The notes below the pieces were generated by a model. That model was not told where the DNA came from. It saw only the letters and a list, made by a program, of their open reading frames with translations, and did no database searches. Below, piece after piece: positions 11,527 to 22,689 of a DNA stretch of 64,000 nucleotides. Numbering within the stretch: the first letter of the stretch is position 1; each line of letters starts with the position of its first letter. Position numbers and translations under genes: made by a program. The DNA is from Molossus alvarezi (lineage: Eukaryota > Chordata > Mammalia > Chiroptera > Molossidae), in contig CM073889.1 of the NCBI GenBank assembly GCA_037176705.1, positions 51,825,596 to 51,889,595 on the forward strand. The letters are read 5' to 3'.

Positions 11527-11722
11527 CCCTGGCCAGGTAGCTCAGTTGATTAGAATGTCGTCCTGATATGCCAAGGTTGTGGGTTTAATCCCTGGGCAGG
11601 GCACATACAATAATCAACCAATGAATGTATAAATAAGTTGAACAACAAAATCGATGTTTCTCTCTCTCTCTCCTTTTCCCTCTCCCACCCTCCTTCTCTC
11701 TTTCTTAAAAAAAAAAAAAAGA
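11527..11722 (+). repeat. VES SINE, old
   Basis: CCCTGGCCAGGTAGCTCAG head; AGACTTAA repeats on both flanks. Confidence 0.8.
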
Positions 11723-12413
11723 CTTAATGTACTTTCATCAGTAAATAAACAAAGGATAGGAGTTTCTGGCCCCAAATCAAATAAGTTTAATGAAGCAGGA
11801 AATCGCATTTGGAAGTAAGCAAAAACCAACAGAGTCTAGCCCAAAAGGCTGTTTCTATCTGCAGTGCCAGTTCACAGCTGTAGGGGACAGAGATCAAACA
11901 CAGGGGTGCATGCTGTCTGGAAAGCAGGACAGGAACAGGCTGGAGCAAGAAGGGCTAGGAAGGAGGCTGTGCAGTACTCACAGGCTCACAATGCCCCAAG
12001 TTATTTCAGCTGTGGCATCAGAACACGTCCTTCCACTAAAGTTCATTCTCATTTATGGCTCAGAGTTTTTTAAGCATTCTAGCTTTTCAGCATCAATTGG
12101 TAGGCCTCATGCCTTCTAGGCCAAAATGTTATAAATAAGTTACATGTTAAATATGAAAAACCGAGGCTTGTGTACAAGACATACTGTCCACGTGGAACTG
12201 AATGAACATAGCCCATCTTTCCTGATGTCCAAGAGAAGGACATTCTTGGATCATATCATTCACAAAGACATGCAGGATCCCAAGTGGCCTGGGGTACATG
12301 GCAACCCCACAGAAATCCAGCAGCCAAACTACCAAGACCACAAAATCCTATTCAAGACAGGAATGTATTTCAGAAAAAAAAAAAAATAAGGTTATACAGT
12401 ATTAGAAAAAAAT
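11723..12413. other. Intron stretch, nothing recognised
   Basis: No supported gene or repeat. Small overlapping frames on both strands look like chance. Confidence 0.35.
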
Positions 12414-12640
12414 GGCCCAGCTGGTGTGGCTCAGTGATTATCAACTCATGCACCAAGAGATTGCTAGTTCAATTCCCAGTCAGGGCACATGCCCAGGTTG
12501 TGGGCCCAATCCTCAGTGGGGGACATATAGGAGGCGGTCAATTAATGTTCTCTCTCATCAATGTTTCTCTCTCTCTCTCTGCTCCCTTCTCCCTTCCTCT
12601 CTAAAAATCAATAAAGAAAAATAATTTTAAAAAAGAAGAA
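12414..12640 (+). repeat. VES SINE
   Basis: GCCCAGCTGGTGTGGCTCAG head and AATCAATAAAGAAAAATAA tail. Confidence 0.88.
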
Positions 12641-13173
12641 GAAAAAAATGAACTTGTCTGGTCTGCTTAGCTTTTGCCCATCCCTTCCATCTTCTTAGTC
12701 AGTGTTCAGACAGACTCCCTTTGGCAGTTCAGAATTAGAAAGCTGCCCAATAACAAGTCTGTCCCATTCTCTTCTCTGACTTTACTTTCCCTTTCATGTA
12801 TTTCTTTTTCTTTTCTTTCCATGCCGTCTAAAGAGATACTCAAACATAAACTGCATTGAACAATAAAGACTTCTTTTTCTAAGAGGTGTGAACTGTCACA
12901 GACTCTATTTGGAACTGGAAACATAATGGTTTGAACATTTCCAAAATAAATTCCTTCAACTAAATGCTATCACATCCCTGCTAAGCTACAGCTGGATCTT
13001 GATACTGAATCTACTGGTATTATGAAGTGAACCTGTTTTCTATACTGTCCACTTGCATACTGGAAAACAATGCAAAATATCAAGACTAGCAGAGGTTCAC
13101 TTTCATTCTCTGCTATTGCCTATCAAAAACAAAACAAAAAATAAAACACAACAAAAAACAGAAAACGAAGATT
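12641..13173. other. Intron stretch, nothing recognised
   Basis: AT-rich, ending in an (AAAAC)-rich tract at 13125-13160. Confidence 0.35.
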
Positions 13174-13378
13174 AAAAATTTTTTTCCTTTATTCATTTTA
13201 GAGAGAAAGGCAAAGGGAGAGAAACATCGATGAGAGAGAACATCGACTAGCCACTCCTTTCATGCCCCCCGACGGGAGATTGGGCCCATAACATGGGCAT
13301 GTGTTCTGGCCGGGAATTGTACTGGTGACATCCTGGTGCATAGGTCAACGCTCAATCACTGAGCCACACTGGCTGGAC
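13174..13378 (-). repeat. VES SINE
   Basis: Head ends CACACTGGCTGGAC; similar GAAGATT-type flanks on both sides. Confidence 0.85.
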
Positions 13379-14497
13379 AACAAATGAAGATTTTAAAACG
13401 TAGATCCCTATCCCTGATTTAAAAGGCAATACAGAAAAAAAGAATGAGGATGAGCTAGGATGGAGATATCATTTCTTTGTTTTTATTTTTACCATTTTCT
13501 GCTAAAAGAGGAAAACATTTCCTTCGGGTGAATTTAAAAGGTATATTTTAAAAAGATCTTTCATTGCCTGTCACCAAATAAGTTGTCATTTATAGTTTAA
13601 GGAGCCTATCTTCTTTTTCCCCACTTTGAGCGGTGAAACTAGGGCAAAAATATGAATCACTGATGGACAGATAAAGAGGGTCCTTGAGAGAACAGAAGCT
13701 AAATTTAGGAATCAGGAAGTCCAAAAGATAACCGTTGTTAAGGAAAACTTTGATGACTGAGCTTGTTTATATAAATGTAGTTCCTGTGCTTGAAGTTGAA
13801 AGATAAAAGTATACCTTAGGTATGTAACCTAGAACCTTTCAGTCAAATAGCATCTGCAAAACTGAAAGGGAAAAACGATACCCAAGGTCAGGCCACCAAA
13901 AACTCTTGCTGGTTGTCTCTGTCTGAAACTGCTAAGGTTTCACTTTCCACGGGCTCTCTGTGGGGCAGCTGGCACAAATCCTCATATTCCCCTTAAATCG
14001 CCATATAGCAATAAACACTCAGTGAGTATTTCCAGACAGTGGCTTCCCCAAGCCCTGATTTGGCACCCAGGGTTTAAAACTGTTGGGAACCTCCACCTTC
14101 ACTTTTCCTGGGGGTGTGATCTCAGTTAGTACATCCCTTGCTGCCACAGGCATGCTCACCTCTCTAGCATCAGGACCAGAACACTTTATGAGTAACTTGG
14201 TACCAACTCTGCCTTCATGATCTCTCCATGAGAATTCCTCAGATGTGTCACAGATGAGGGATAAACACTCCTCTGGAAAAGGGCTGGAGTTATGGGAAAA
14301 CTGGTGAGAATACAGAGTAGGCCTTGCTGAGTAGGGAGGTGCAGAACTGGTACCTGCTTCCCTTCTGATTTCCAATTTGACAGTGATTTGCTTTTATCTT
14401 ACTGTTTCTGGGGTAGATGATTCCTCTATTAGGGGAGAGACCAAGGTGCCAATCAGCCCCCTCACCTCAGGTAGTTGGGACTTCAGTGTCCACTTCC
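13379..14497. other. Intron stretch, no repeat recognised
   Basis: Holds a 118-codon minus-strand frame at 14019-14375 (contains DVLTEITPPGKVKVEVPNSF). It has no family I recognise and no coding support beyond being open. Confidence 0.3.
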
Positions 14498-14505
14498 CTC
14501 TAGAG

Positions 14506-14730
14506 CAGTGGTTCTCAACATATGGGTCACGACCCCTTTGGGGGTTCAACGACCCTTTCCACAGGGGTCGCCTAAGACCATAGGAAAACACATATTTCCG
14601 ATGGTCTTAGGAACCGAGACACTGCTCCTCTATCCATCTCCAGGCAGGTCCGCCCACATGCAGATACACTCACATACCACATGAGGAACTGTATTAAAGG
14701 GTCACAGCATTAGGAAGGTCGAGAACACTG
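14506..14730 (+). mobile_element. hAT MITE, copy 1
   Basis: 225 bp, CAGTGGTTCTCAAC at the left and the near-complement at the right. The 8-bp duplication CTCTAGAG lies at 14498-14505 and 14731-14738. Eight-base duplications identify hAT. Confidence 0.9.
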
Positions 14731-14738
14731 CTCTAGAG

Positions 14739-15790
14739 TGAGCATGGGGTAGGGGGGGTGTGCAGCACAGGTCTCTCAACCCTGGGGGCTCTTGCAGGAG
14801 AGCAAGGGGTTGAGCTAACCACACCCCCAGGGCAAACTGACTCTGTTCCTTCCAAAATGGAATCTACCTGAAAGGCCATTGTGCAGAGAAAATGAGCAAT
14901 GAAGTAAAATGCTCAGCAAAGAGTCTCACACATGAAGCAGGCAACATTAAATTTAACTGAAAGGGCCTCTGCCAGGGAAAGAGGCATACACATCCTGGCT
15001 TTGTCCAGCTCTCACCAACACCAGCCCCTTTCTTAGCAAAACCACCCAGCTGAGCTCTAATTACTTGCTCTGGTATCTTAAATTACAATTACTCTTCAAC
15101 TACATTAGAGCTTAAATCAGTTTGATGCTTCAGAAATGACTCCAGTAATGCCACATGCAACATCAAAAGGGAAGCTAAACTGAAGCCTCCTCAGGGGACT
15201 CAGTCCAACCCTGGCAGCAAAACTTCTCCAGCAGCCCTCAGTCCAGAGAACAATGACACCTTATAGTCAACTTGAAAGACCTTTCTGAAGAGGTGTTGCT
15301 TGTGTGGTTTCTGCCCAAGATCCCCCAGCCAAGGAAAGGCAGAGAAGGCACAGCGTTCTGTGCTGCATAAGCCCTGTGCTGCTCCACTGTCATCTGTTAC
15401 AAAAGACCAAGACTATCAGTTCTTCCACAGAATTACATGGCAGTTGCCAGTGCCACTCACCAGTTATCTGTGGTTTTCTTTGGGTCTACGATAAAATGGC
15501 ACACTCCCCCTCTTAAAGTTAGGGGCGAGCCAAGTCACTCACTTTGGCTAGGGAAACAGAAGAGCAGACAGCAGAACTGTGTCACTTCTGGGTGGATGTT
15601 TCAGGATTAGCCACTGTTGATAAGATGGAGTCCCTGCTGGCCTGGTTTCCCAAGTGACCACAATGAGAAGAGCCTATGCAGGACATGTTATGGGAGCAAG
15701 AAACACACCAGTGAGAGGAGATTCTGCAGCATGATCTTCTCTACTCTGACCCATACTCATTTCTTTATCTGAACTGAGGTCCCTGAGTAA
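14739..15790. other. Intron stretch, nothing recognised
   Basis: No gene or clear repeat was seen. Confidence 0.35.
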
Positions 15791-15794
15791 GATG

Positions 15795-16105
15795 AACAAC
15801 ACTAAGACCTGCAAGGACTGGGCTGCAGGTCCCTATGTCCAGCCATCAACTTGGCATCTCCATCTGGAATTTCACAGGCAACTCCAACTTAACTTGTCCA
15901 AAACCAAATTCTTGATATTCCACGCTCTTCCTACCCCAACCCTGCTTCTCCTCCACTTTATCAAACATCACATGCCCCAGTCCCTAGATAGATCCCTAGG
16001 AATCATTCCTGACACCCCCTTCTTGCCCCTACCTCCACTTCTAATTCACACCAAGTCTCCAAAATACATTTTAAATTCATCTTCTGGTCACCTCAAATGC
16101 TGCCT
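15795..16105 (+). repeat. LINE-2 fragment
   Basis: The plus strand encodes LQLNLSKTKFLIF...SLGIIPDTPF, the L2 reverse-transcriptase C-terminal pattern (LNPxKTEFL...LGVIxD). Confidence 0.6.
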
Positions 16106-17379
16106 CTTTGGTCCAGGCCAGCAACATGTTGTTTTGCCCAGACCAGACAGCCGTCTGAAACCTTTTTGATTGTATATCTGATCGGTAACATTTTGGAGCA
16201 TATCTGCAATATACTTATTAAATAGTATACATGCATAATTGTCTGTGTATGATTCTAAATATGAATGCAATTAGAAGTCTCAATATTGACTTCTTATACC
16301 CCAGTGACAGTTCCTCATATATCCTCTGGGTGATACCCCTTCCCCCATTTTGGAGACCACCAATATCCAGGCCTTCTAAAAAGACAGAAATGGACCTCAA
16401 AACCTCAATGTCCATCCACTTGAGAATATCTAGGCCCTGGGGTTCCTTGTACTGAAAATGGAGCAGAAAACTGTATCCTATTGAACCCCACTGGCCAGGT
16501 AAAAAGGACAAACCAAATGCCCCAGGACCATGCCATTCAGCCTTCTGAGTTAAGGCACCCTAAGGCTGTACTTAAATGTCTCTACATTATTCTCCTTCCA
16601 TTTAATTTGAACAAAACAATGAGGCACTACTTGGAATTTATCTTCAAATCTACAGAAATACTTCCTGTTACCAAAACATGTGGCATTAGTTACAACGACA
16701 TGTAGAAATACAAATTAGACAATGAAGTTCCATCTTCACCTATGTTATTGGCAAAGAATAAGAATACTGACAAAATGATGAGTGAACATTCTCCCACTAC
16801 CAGTGAGACCTGCTCTCTGACCGAGCAATTTCACTCTGAAAGACTGACCACACAAATGCTATCATGCCGGTATGTCAGGAAGGCTCTGCAAAGATGTCCT
16901 CTCTGCAACATGGTCTGTAACAGAAAAATGGAATATATATGCAATATTCATCAGGGGTTACTTTTTCATAGCTTTATGCCCACCCTGATAACAGATAAAT
17001 GTAGAAAATTTTGCATGTTACAAAAAGGCATTAAAAAGATGATAAAAATCACCTCAAATTATATGATTGTAAGCAAGCCACTGTGAGTTAATGTACTAGT
17101 GCAGTATATAAGCTCTATTCCATATTGACAGTATCTTATAGTTAGGTTCTGTGGTGGAAATGGCTTGCAAAGCACCAAGTTTATACTTGAAATTCCTGAG
17201 GGAAAAGCTGGTGAAGGGAAGTGGCTGCCCAGTTGGGACTACATTTCCAGCCCAGCAGGGAACAGGTGGGGCCATGAGTCAGGAGATATGTGTCTGGTCA
17301 TAGGTACTGATTTGGTAAAGCAGTTAGTGTCTTCCTAACTAATATGAGATTATACTCTGTCTATATACTCATTTTTGCT
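16106..17379. other. Intron stretch, possibly old L1 debris
   Basis: About 16740-17080 resembles degraded L1 but is too diverged to assign. Confidence 0.3.
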
Positions 17380-17659
17380 TTTAGCTTACCAATCACTTTT
17401 TAAAGGTCCTATGTTTACATAGTTTAAAAATAAAATATGATCTCACTGCCAATTTGCTTCCATGTGCCCTGTCCCCCCTTGCTCAGATAACCATTTTTTG
17501 TTAGCTATTTACTTATCCTTCCAGTTTCCTTATGCAATACATGTACATGTTCTCATTCCTTCTTTTTTCCTCATATAAAAGATGGCATACTACATGTTGT
17601 AAACTGTTTTATACCTTTATGTTTATCTCAACAATATATCTAGACAATTTCTCCATTAA

Positions 17660-17867
17660 AAATTTTTTTTCTTTATTGATTTTAGAGAGAGGAAGGGAGA
17701 GGGAGAGATAGAAACATTGATGAGAGAGAACATCGATCGGCTGCCTCCTGCATATCCCCCACTGGGGATCAGGCCCACAACCTGGGCATGTGCCCTGACC
17801 AGGAATCGAACTAGCGACCTCTTGGTGCATGGGTCGATGCTCAACCACTGAGCCACACCAGCCAGGT
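17660..17867 (-). repeat. VES SINE in L1M
   Basis: Flanked by GACAATTTCTCCATT and GACAATTTCTTCATT. Confidence 0.9.
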
Positions 17868-18317
17868 GACAATTTCTTCATTTTAATTCATAGCTTTTTT
17901 CCAGCATAGCATTTCTTTGGGTTGATATATCACAGGTTTATTAAATCAGTCTCCTATAGCTGGACACTCAGGTGACTTTTTCTAGCAATCAGTGCCACCA
18001 TGAATCATTCTGTCCATATATAATTTTTTATATTCAAGTGCACAGAGGATAGTCCTAGAATGGAAACTGTTGAATCAAGAAAATCACTCTTTCAACCCCT
18101 GGTTCCCTGAAAGCCTCACTAACAAAGCAGTGGTTGTTAAAGATGCCTCAATATGACAGATATCTGCCCATCTGATAGGTAAAAAATGGCACTGTGGCAT
18201 AATTTTAATATGATTTGTCTAATTATGAATGTGTGGTTGCACCCTTTCACATACTTAAGGGCTATATTTTTTCTGTGAATTATGCATGTCCTTTGCACAT
18301 TTTTCATTGAGCTTTCT

Positions 18318-18487
18318 TAAAAATTTATTTTTGTTATAGATGTTTCTCTTTTTCCCCCCATTGACACCCTCCTCCTGATCCTGCTCATTCCACCCTGCCC
18401 CCAGCATTGTTGTCTATGTCCATGGTTATGCATACGTGCATATAAGTTCTGTGGTTTATCTCTTCCCTCCCACCTCATTCCCCTTCA
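18318..18487 (-). mobile_element. L1 3' UTR fragment
   Basis: Same 3' end type as at 10-390 (GTTATGCATACGTGCATATA). CATTGAG(C/T)TTT repeats on both sides. Confidence 0.75.
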
Positions 18488-18957
18488 TTGAGTTTTGATC
18501 TGTTTCCTTTCAATTCCTAGAAGTTCTTTACCCATTACAGAATATAGCTCTTTATCTATGAATTGCATTTTTTTCTTTTGTCATTAGTTATGTCATGCAG
18601 ATGTATTTCATATTTATGAAATCAAATTTATTTTAAAACTTGTAAATAGAATTTAAAAGTTCTAGTTAGACAGGCCTCTTCCATCTCAAGACTAGAAAGA
18701 ATTTCACTCATGTTTTCTTCTAGTACTTTTTAGTTTCATTTTTACACTTAACTCTGACTCATTTGGACCTTGATCCTATATAAGATATGGATGCAGATTT
18801 ATTTTATTCCAGATAACAGCTGTCCCAAAACCTTGCATTGAAAATCTAAATCAATCTTAACCCCACACATTTCTGATTCCACCTTTATCCTACACTAAAT
18901 TCCCAAATGTATTTGCGTACACTTCTGGACTTTCTGTCCTGTCTCATTGGCTTGTTA

Positions 18958-19238
18958 TGAGAAGGCAAGCCAGGTGCAGACAATCCCCTTAGGCAGTGCA
19001 GAGACCCCACCCATAGCTTTTATAAATCCCTTACATCTGCCAATTGCCTAAACTACAACAGAACTAGAAAGACCCCAAATACTCGGAGGCTTATCATGTA
19101 TAAAAGGTGGCTAAAACCTGGGTTCAGCCTTGGAAGGTGACTGCACTGGGCCAGCACTAGTGTGCATTAAAGTCATATTCTAATCCTCTGAGTGTGTGCA
19201 ATCTGTCTCTTCCCGTTGACCAAATTTCTGCCACAACA
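18958..19238 (+). repeat. 5' LTR of the ADAMTS4-carrying provirus
   Basis: The LTR runs TGAGAAGGCAAG...CCACAACA over 281 bp. A TATA box (GTATAAAAGG, about 19098-19107) and an ATTAAA polyadenylation signal (about 19166) give U3-R-U5 order. It matches the copy at 24540-24825 throughout. The flanking GTTA is duplicated at the other end. Confidence 0.92.
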
Positions 19239-19241
19239 TTT

Positions 19242-19259
19242 TGGTGTGTTGGTCCGGAA
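19242..19259 (+). promoter_or_regulatory. Primer binding site, tRNA-Gly-like
   Basis: TGGTGTGTTGGTCCGGAA starts three bases after the LTR, where a retroviral primer site belongs. It differs from the complement of the tRNA-Gly 3' end at about four positions. Other tRNAs fit less well by eye. Confidence 0.55.
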
Positions 19260-19885
19260 AGCTGACAGCTGTGCTGGCCTCTTGAGCCACCATTGTCAGA
19301 AGCTGGTGGGAAGTAGCCACTGATTTTGGGCCCCCTAGACAGAAAGGAAGGCGCATCACTGGTGATTTCACTGGATCCTGACCCTCACTGAGCCTGACTG
19401 TAGTCGGCCACTGCTGCGCTCGAACAGACTCCAGGGAGGATAGAAAAGCCTGCCAGGACATTGGATCAGTGACTGTCCCCGGGGACACAGGACAGAGTTC
19501 CGCCTCTAAGGTGAAGAGTAGCTTGATCACCTCCAAGGTGGCACAGATGCCGCACAGAATAGGGAATTCCTAGGTGGAAAGTTTAAATTCTGTGTGATTG
19601 TGTGTGTGAGTGACCAGGCTCCATAACGCCTATCACAGAGCCTTTGTGAGTCCCAACTGCGCATCTGTGGTGACCTCATACAGCTAAGGGCAGTATCAGG
19701 TTCTTGGGACATTGTCTCCACCAGTGAATCCAATCCAAGTCCTGGGCATATACTGACCTACCAATGCCAAGAGGTACCTGAGTCCCTGCAAAGGGAGCAG
19801 CTAGGAGGGCGAAATGAGAGTTTCCTCTGGTTTGTCTCATGACACGGCTCACTAGGAAGTTTGCTTAACCATGTTAGATATCGTT
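19260..19885 (+). other. Proviral leader (untranslated, packaging region expected)
   Basis: This 0.63-kb stretch between the primer site and the gag start has no convincing reading frame. A packaging signal would be expected here, but I could not identify its stem-loops by eye. Confidence 0.5.
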
Positions 19886-20708
19886 ATGGGGGAAAGTTCC
19901 TCTAAACCCACTGTTCTGGAATGTATGATAAAGAATTCTAACAAGGGGTTCTCAGGAGATTATGGGGTCAAATTGACCCCCAGAAAATTGCACACCCTCT
20001 GTGAATTAGAATGCCCACCTTTGGTGTGGGATGGCCCTCTGAAGGCACCCTTGATGTCCTCACAGTCCAGGCCATGTATAGGGTAGTCACCAGAGACTTT
20101 GGCCATCCAGACCAATTTCCCTACATAGATCAGTGGTTGGAAATAGCCCACATCAGGCCTCCTTGGGTCTGCTTCTGTGTTACTAGTCAGGGACAGTGTA
20201 AGGTACTCATGGCAAAAAGTGAAAGGAAGACTTCACGGCAAATTAAGTGGCTTCCTATATTACAAGGACATTCGGAAGAGGCCCCTCCACTGCCACTGCC
20301 ATACATCCCATGGCTTAAGGATGAGGAACCTCACCTGCCCGACAGCCCACTTCCATCCATCTCACCCCCTCTACTGGCCAATGTGTCGCTAGAGCCAGGG
20401 TCACCAAAGCCAGTGGGAAGACATCTCAGGTCAGCAATCCAGGGACCAAAATCTCCAGTGGCAATGTAATTACCACTGCACGAGACAAGGGGTCAACAGA
20501 GGATGGGTCTTGACAGGACCCTACAAGAGGGGGGATCAGTCTTCCAGACTCATTGCCCCACCTGGGTCGACTATAAACAACTCTTACTCACCCTATTCAA
20601 CACAGAAGAACACCGGCACATTGTCACAGAAGCCAGAAAGTGGATCCAGACCCAGGCGCCAGCTGGACATCTAGACATAGAAGCCTGAGCACAAGAGGCC
20701 TTACCTGA
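19886..20708 (+). pseudogene. gag remnant: matrix, proline-rich linker, N-terminal part of capsid
   Basis: Gag forms the virion shell; only its 5' half is present. The likely start ATG is at 19886, followed by GESSSKP, so a glycine at position 2 allows N-myristoylation. Matrix-like sequence follows in one frame (to about 20086) and continues in another (20011-20469: FGVGWPSEGTLD, then FGHPDQFPYIDQW). A Pro-rich linker (LPLPYIPWLKDEEPHLPDSP) occupies the usual p12-type position, with stops between. A capsid-like piece (TWVDYKQLLLTLFNTEEHRH) lies in 20503-20688 and meets a TGA at 20686. Homology stops at about 20708, in mid-capsid, where the ADAMTS4-like 5' UTR begins. The rest of capsid and the nucleocapsid zinc knuckle are absent. 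The piece is broken and non-coding today. Confidence 0.85.
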
Positions 20709-22685
20709 TCAGGAACTCTCAGGGAGACCCGCAGACATGGGAGAGGGCAGGAATGAGACAGACAAAGGCACAGAGGCAAAGCCAGAGTTTGGGGCAGACA
20801 GAGAGAGGCCAGAAAAGCTGCAGGAGACAAAGGCAGGAAAGAGAGAAAGACACAGGAGAGAAGGGTTTGCAGGAGCCGAGCCACTAGGCACCTCTTCCAA
20901 GCCAATGGGCAAGTTTTCTCCATCTCGTCTGAAGGTCCCCAGGCCCTCTGAAACTCTGCCTCTGGTACTAGTCCGAGCCCCAGGCTGCAGAGAAGAGCTT
21001 TCCACAAAGCAGAGGTATAAAGGACACAGTGCCCAGACAACCTCAGTCCCTCCCAGCTTCAGCACCCTGCCATGTCCCAGCCAGACTCACATCCCAGGAG
21101 GGGTTGGACAGGAAGCTGGCTGTGGGGAGCTCAATCCTGTCTGCTGCTTCCCACTGTGACCTTCCCTGGACTGGTGTGGCTGCTCCTGCTGCTGCTGGCC
21201 TCCCTCCTGCCCTCAGTCCGGCTGGCCAGCCCCCTCCCCCGGGAGGAGAAAACTGTGTTTCCCGAGAAACTCAATGGCAACGTCCTGCCTGGTTTGGGCA
21301 TCCCTGCTAGGCTGTGGCACTGTTTGTCTGCCTTTGAGGAGACACTGCTGCTAGAGCTGGAGCAAGACTTGGGAGTGCGGGTTGAGGAGCTGACAGTGCA
21401 GCACCTGGGCCAGGCACCTGGGCTGCTGGGTGAGGTGGAGCTGGGCACCTTACTGGCACCATCAACGGAGATACAGAGCTGGTGGCATCTCTGCACTGGG
21501 GCAGGGAGCCCTGTTAGAAGTGCTGCAGTTTCAGGGGACCAAACTCCACATCCAGCCCCTGGAGGGGGAAATCCCTAATTCTGAAGGGAGGCCTGGGACT
21601 CATATCCCGGGCCAGAAGAGACCCACCAGCAGCCAGTACCCCATGTGCAGAGTCAAGACTCCACCTGGAAACCCCAGCCCCAGCCCCAGCCCCCGAAAAG
21701 CCAAGTGCTTTGCTTTCCTGAGTAGATTTGTGGAGACCCTGGTGGTGGCACATGACAAGATGGTAGTTTTACATGGTGCAGGGCTGAAGCACTACCTGCT
21801 CACAGACATGGCGGCTGCAGCCAAGGCCTTCAATCATCCGAGCATCTGCAACCCTGTCAGCTTGGTGGTGACTTGGCTAGTGGTTCTAGGGCCCAGAGAG
21901 AAATGGCTCCAGGTGAGACCCAGCGCCGCCCAGACCCTGCACAGCTTCTGTATCTGGCAGTGAGGACTCAACACCCCTGAGAACTCAGACCCAGATCACT
22001 TTGCTGTTTACCTGTCAGGACCTGTGTGGGGGTCTCTACCTGTGACACCCTGGGCATGGCTGACGTGGGCACTGTGTGTGACCCAGCTTGGAGCTGTGCT
22101 ATCATATAGGCTGATGGGTTCCAATCAGCCTTCGCTGCTGCTCATTAACTAGGCAAAGCCAGGCATTGGTCTGAATGGGCCCAGGAGAGCCCCTCATCAT
22201 GTCATGGCTCCCGTGGATCCTGAGGAGCCCTGGTCCCCCTGCTGTGCTCACTTCATCATGAAGTTCCTGGACAATGGCTACGGGCACTGTCTCTTAGACA
22301 AGCCAGAGGCCCCCCTGACCTGCCTGTGACTTTCCCTGGCAAAGACTATGACGCACACCGCCAGTGCCAGCTGACCTTCAGGCCCAACTCACACCACTGT
22401 CCATAGCTGCCGCCGCCCTGTGTTGCACTCTGGTGCTCTGGGCATCTCAATGGTCATGCCATGTGCCAGACCTAGCATTCACTGTGGTCCCATGGCACCC
22501 CGTGTGGGTCTTCACAGGCCTGCATGGGTGGCCACCGCGTCCATGTGGAGCAGCTCCAGGACTTTAAGATCCCACAGGCTGGTGGCTGGGGTTCTTGGGG
22601 ATCCTGGGGCAACTGCTCTCAGAGCTGTGGGAGTGGTGTCCAGTTCTCCTCCTGGGACTGCACATGGCCCAGAAATAAGAATGGG
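20709..22685 (+). pseudogene. ADAMTS4: ADAMTS4 mRNA copy captured in the provirus (broken)
   Basis: ADAMTS4 (aggrecanase-1) is a secreted zinc metalloprotease that cleaves aggrecan. About 20709-21071 matches its purine-rich 5' UTR. The coding start is at 21072 (MSQPDSHPRRGWTGSWLWGA), followed by the hydrophobic leader LVWLLLLLLASLLPSVRLA, then the prodomain (ASPLPREEKTVFPEKLNGN, ETLLLELEQDLGV). The frame shifts near 21440. The prodomain end and protease start follow (PRKAKCFAFLSRFVETLVVA, where the family's basic furin site ends in Arg but here reads Cys). A TGA lies at 21961. Near 22145 the zinc-binding helix HELGH is lost through a deletion of roughly 35 bases. The disintegrin-like part follows, then the first thrombospondin module (GGWGSWGSWGNCSQSCGSG, about 22586-22640). 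Homology fades at about 22665-22700. Exons are joined without introns. There is no poly-A tail and no 3' UTR. No protease can be made from this copy. Confidence 0.9.
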
Positions 22686-22689
22686 CACA

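Larger units (their letters stand above)
17380..18957 (-). mobile_element. Old L1M, antisense; host of three later insertions
   Basis: Diverged L1 text on the minus strand (AGTTCTTTACCCATTACAGA, TGTCCTTTGCACATTTTTC). It is interrupted by a VES, by an L1 3' fragment at 18318-18487, and cut at its end by the ADAMTS4-carrying provirus. Confidence 0.55.

Noticed and set aside
20737..21159. 140-codon plus-strand frame MGEGRNETDKGTEAKPEFGA as a gene
   Set aside because: It lies over the captured ADAMTS4 5' UTR and runs past the true ADAMTS4 start in another frame.
20624..21496. Long minus-strand frames opposite ADAMTS4
   Set aside because: They are antisense shadows of GC-rich coding and UTR sequence.
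21072..22685. A functional ADAMTS4 gene
   Set aside because: No introns, frameshift near 21440, stop at 21961, zinc helix deleted, no C-terminal spacer.
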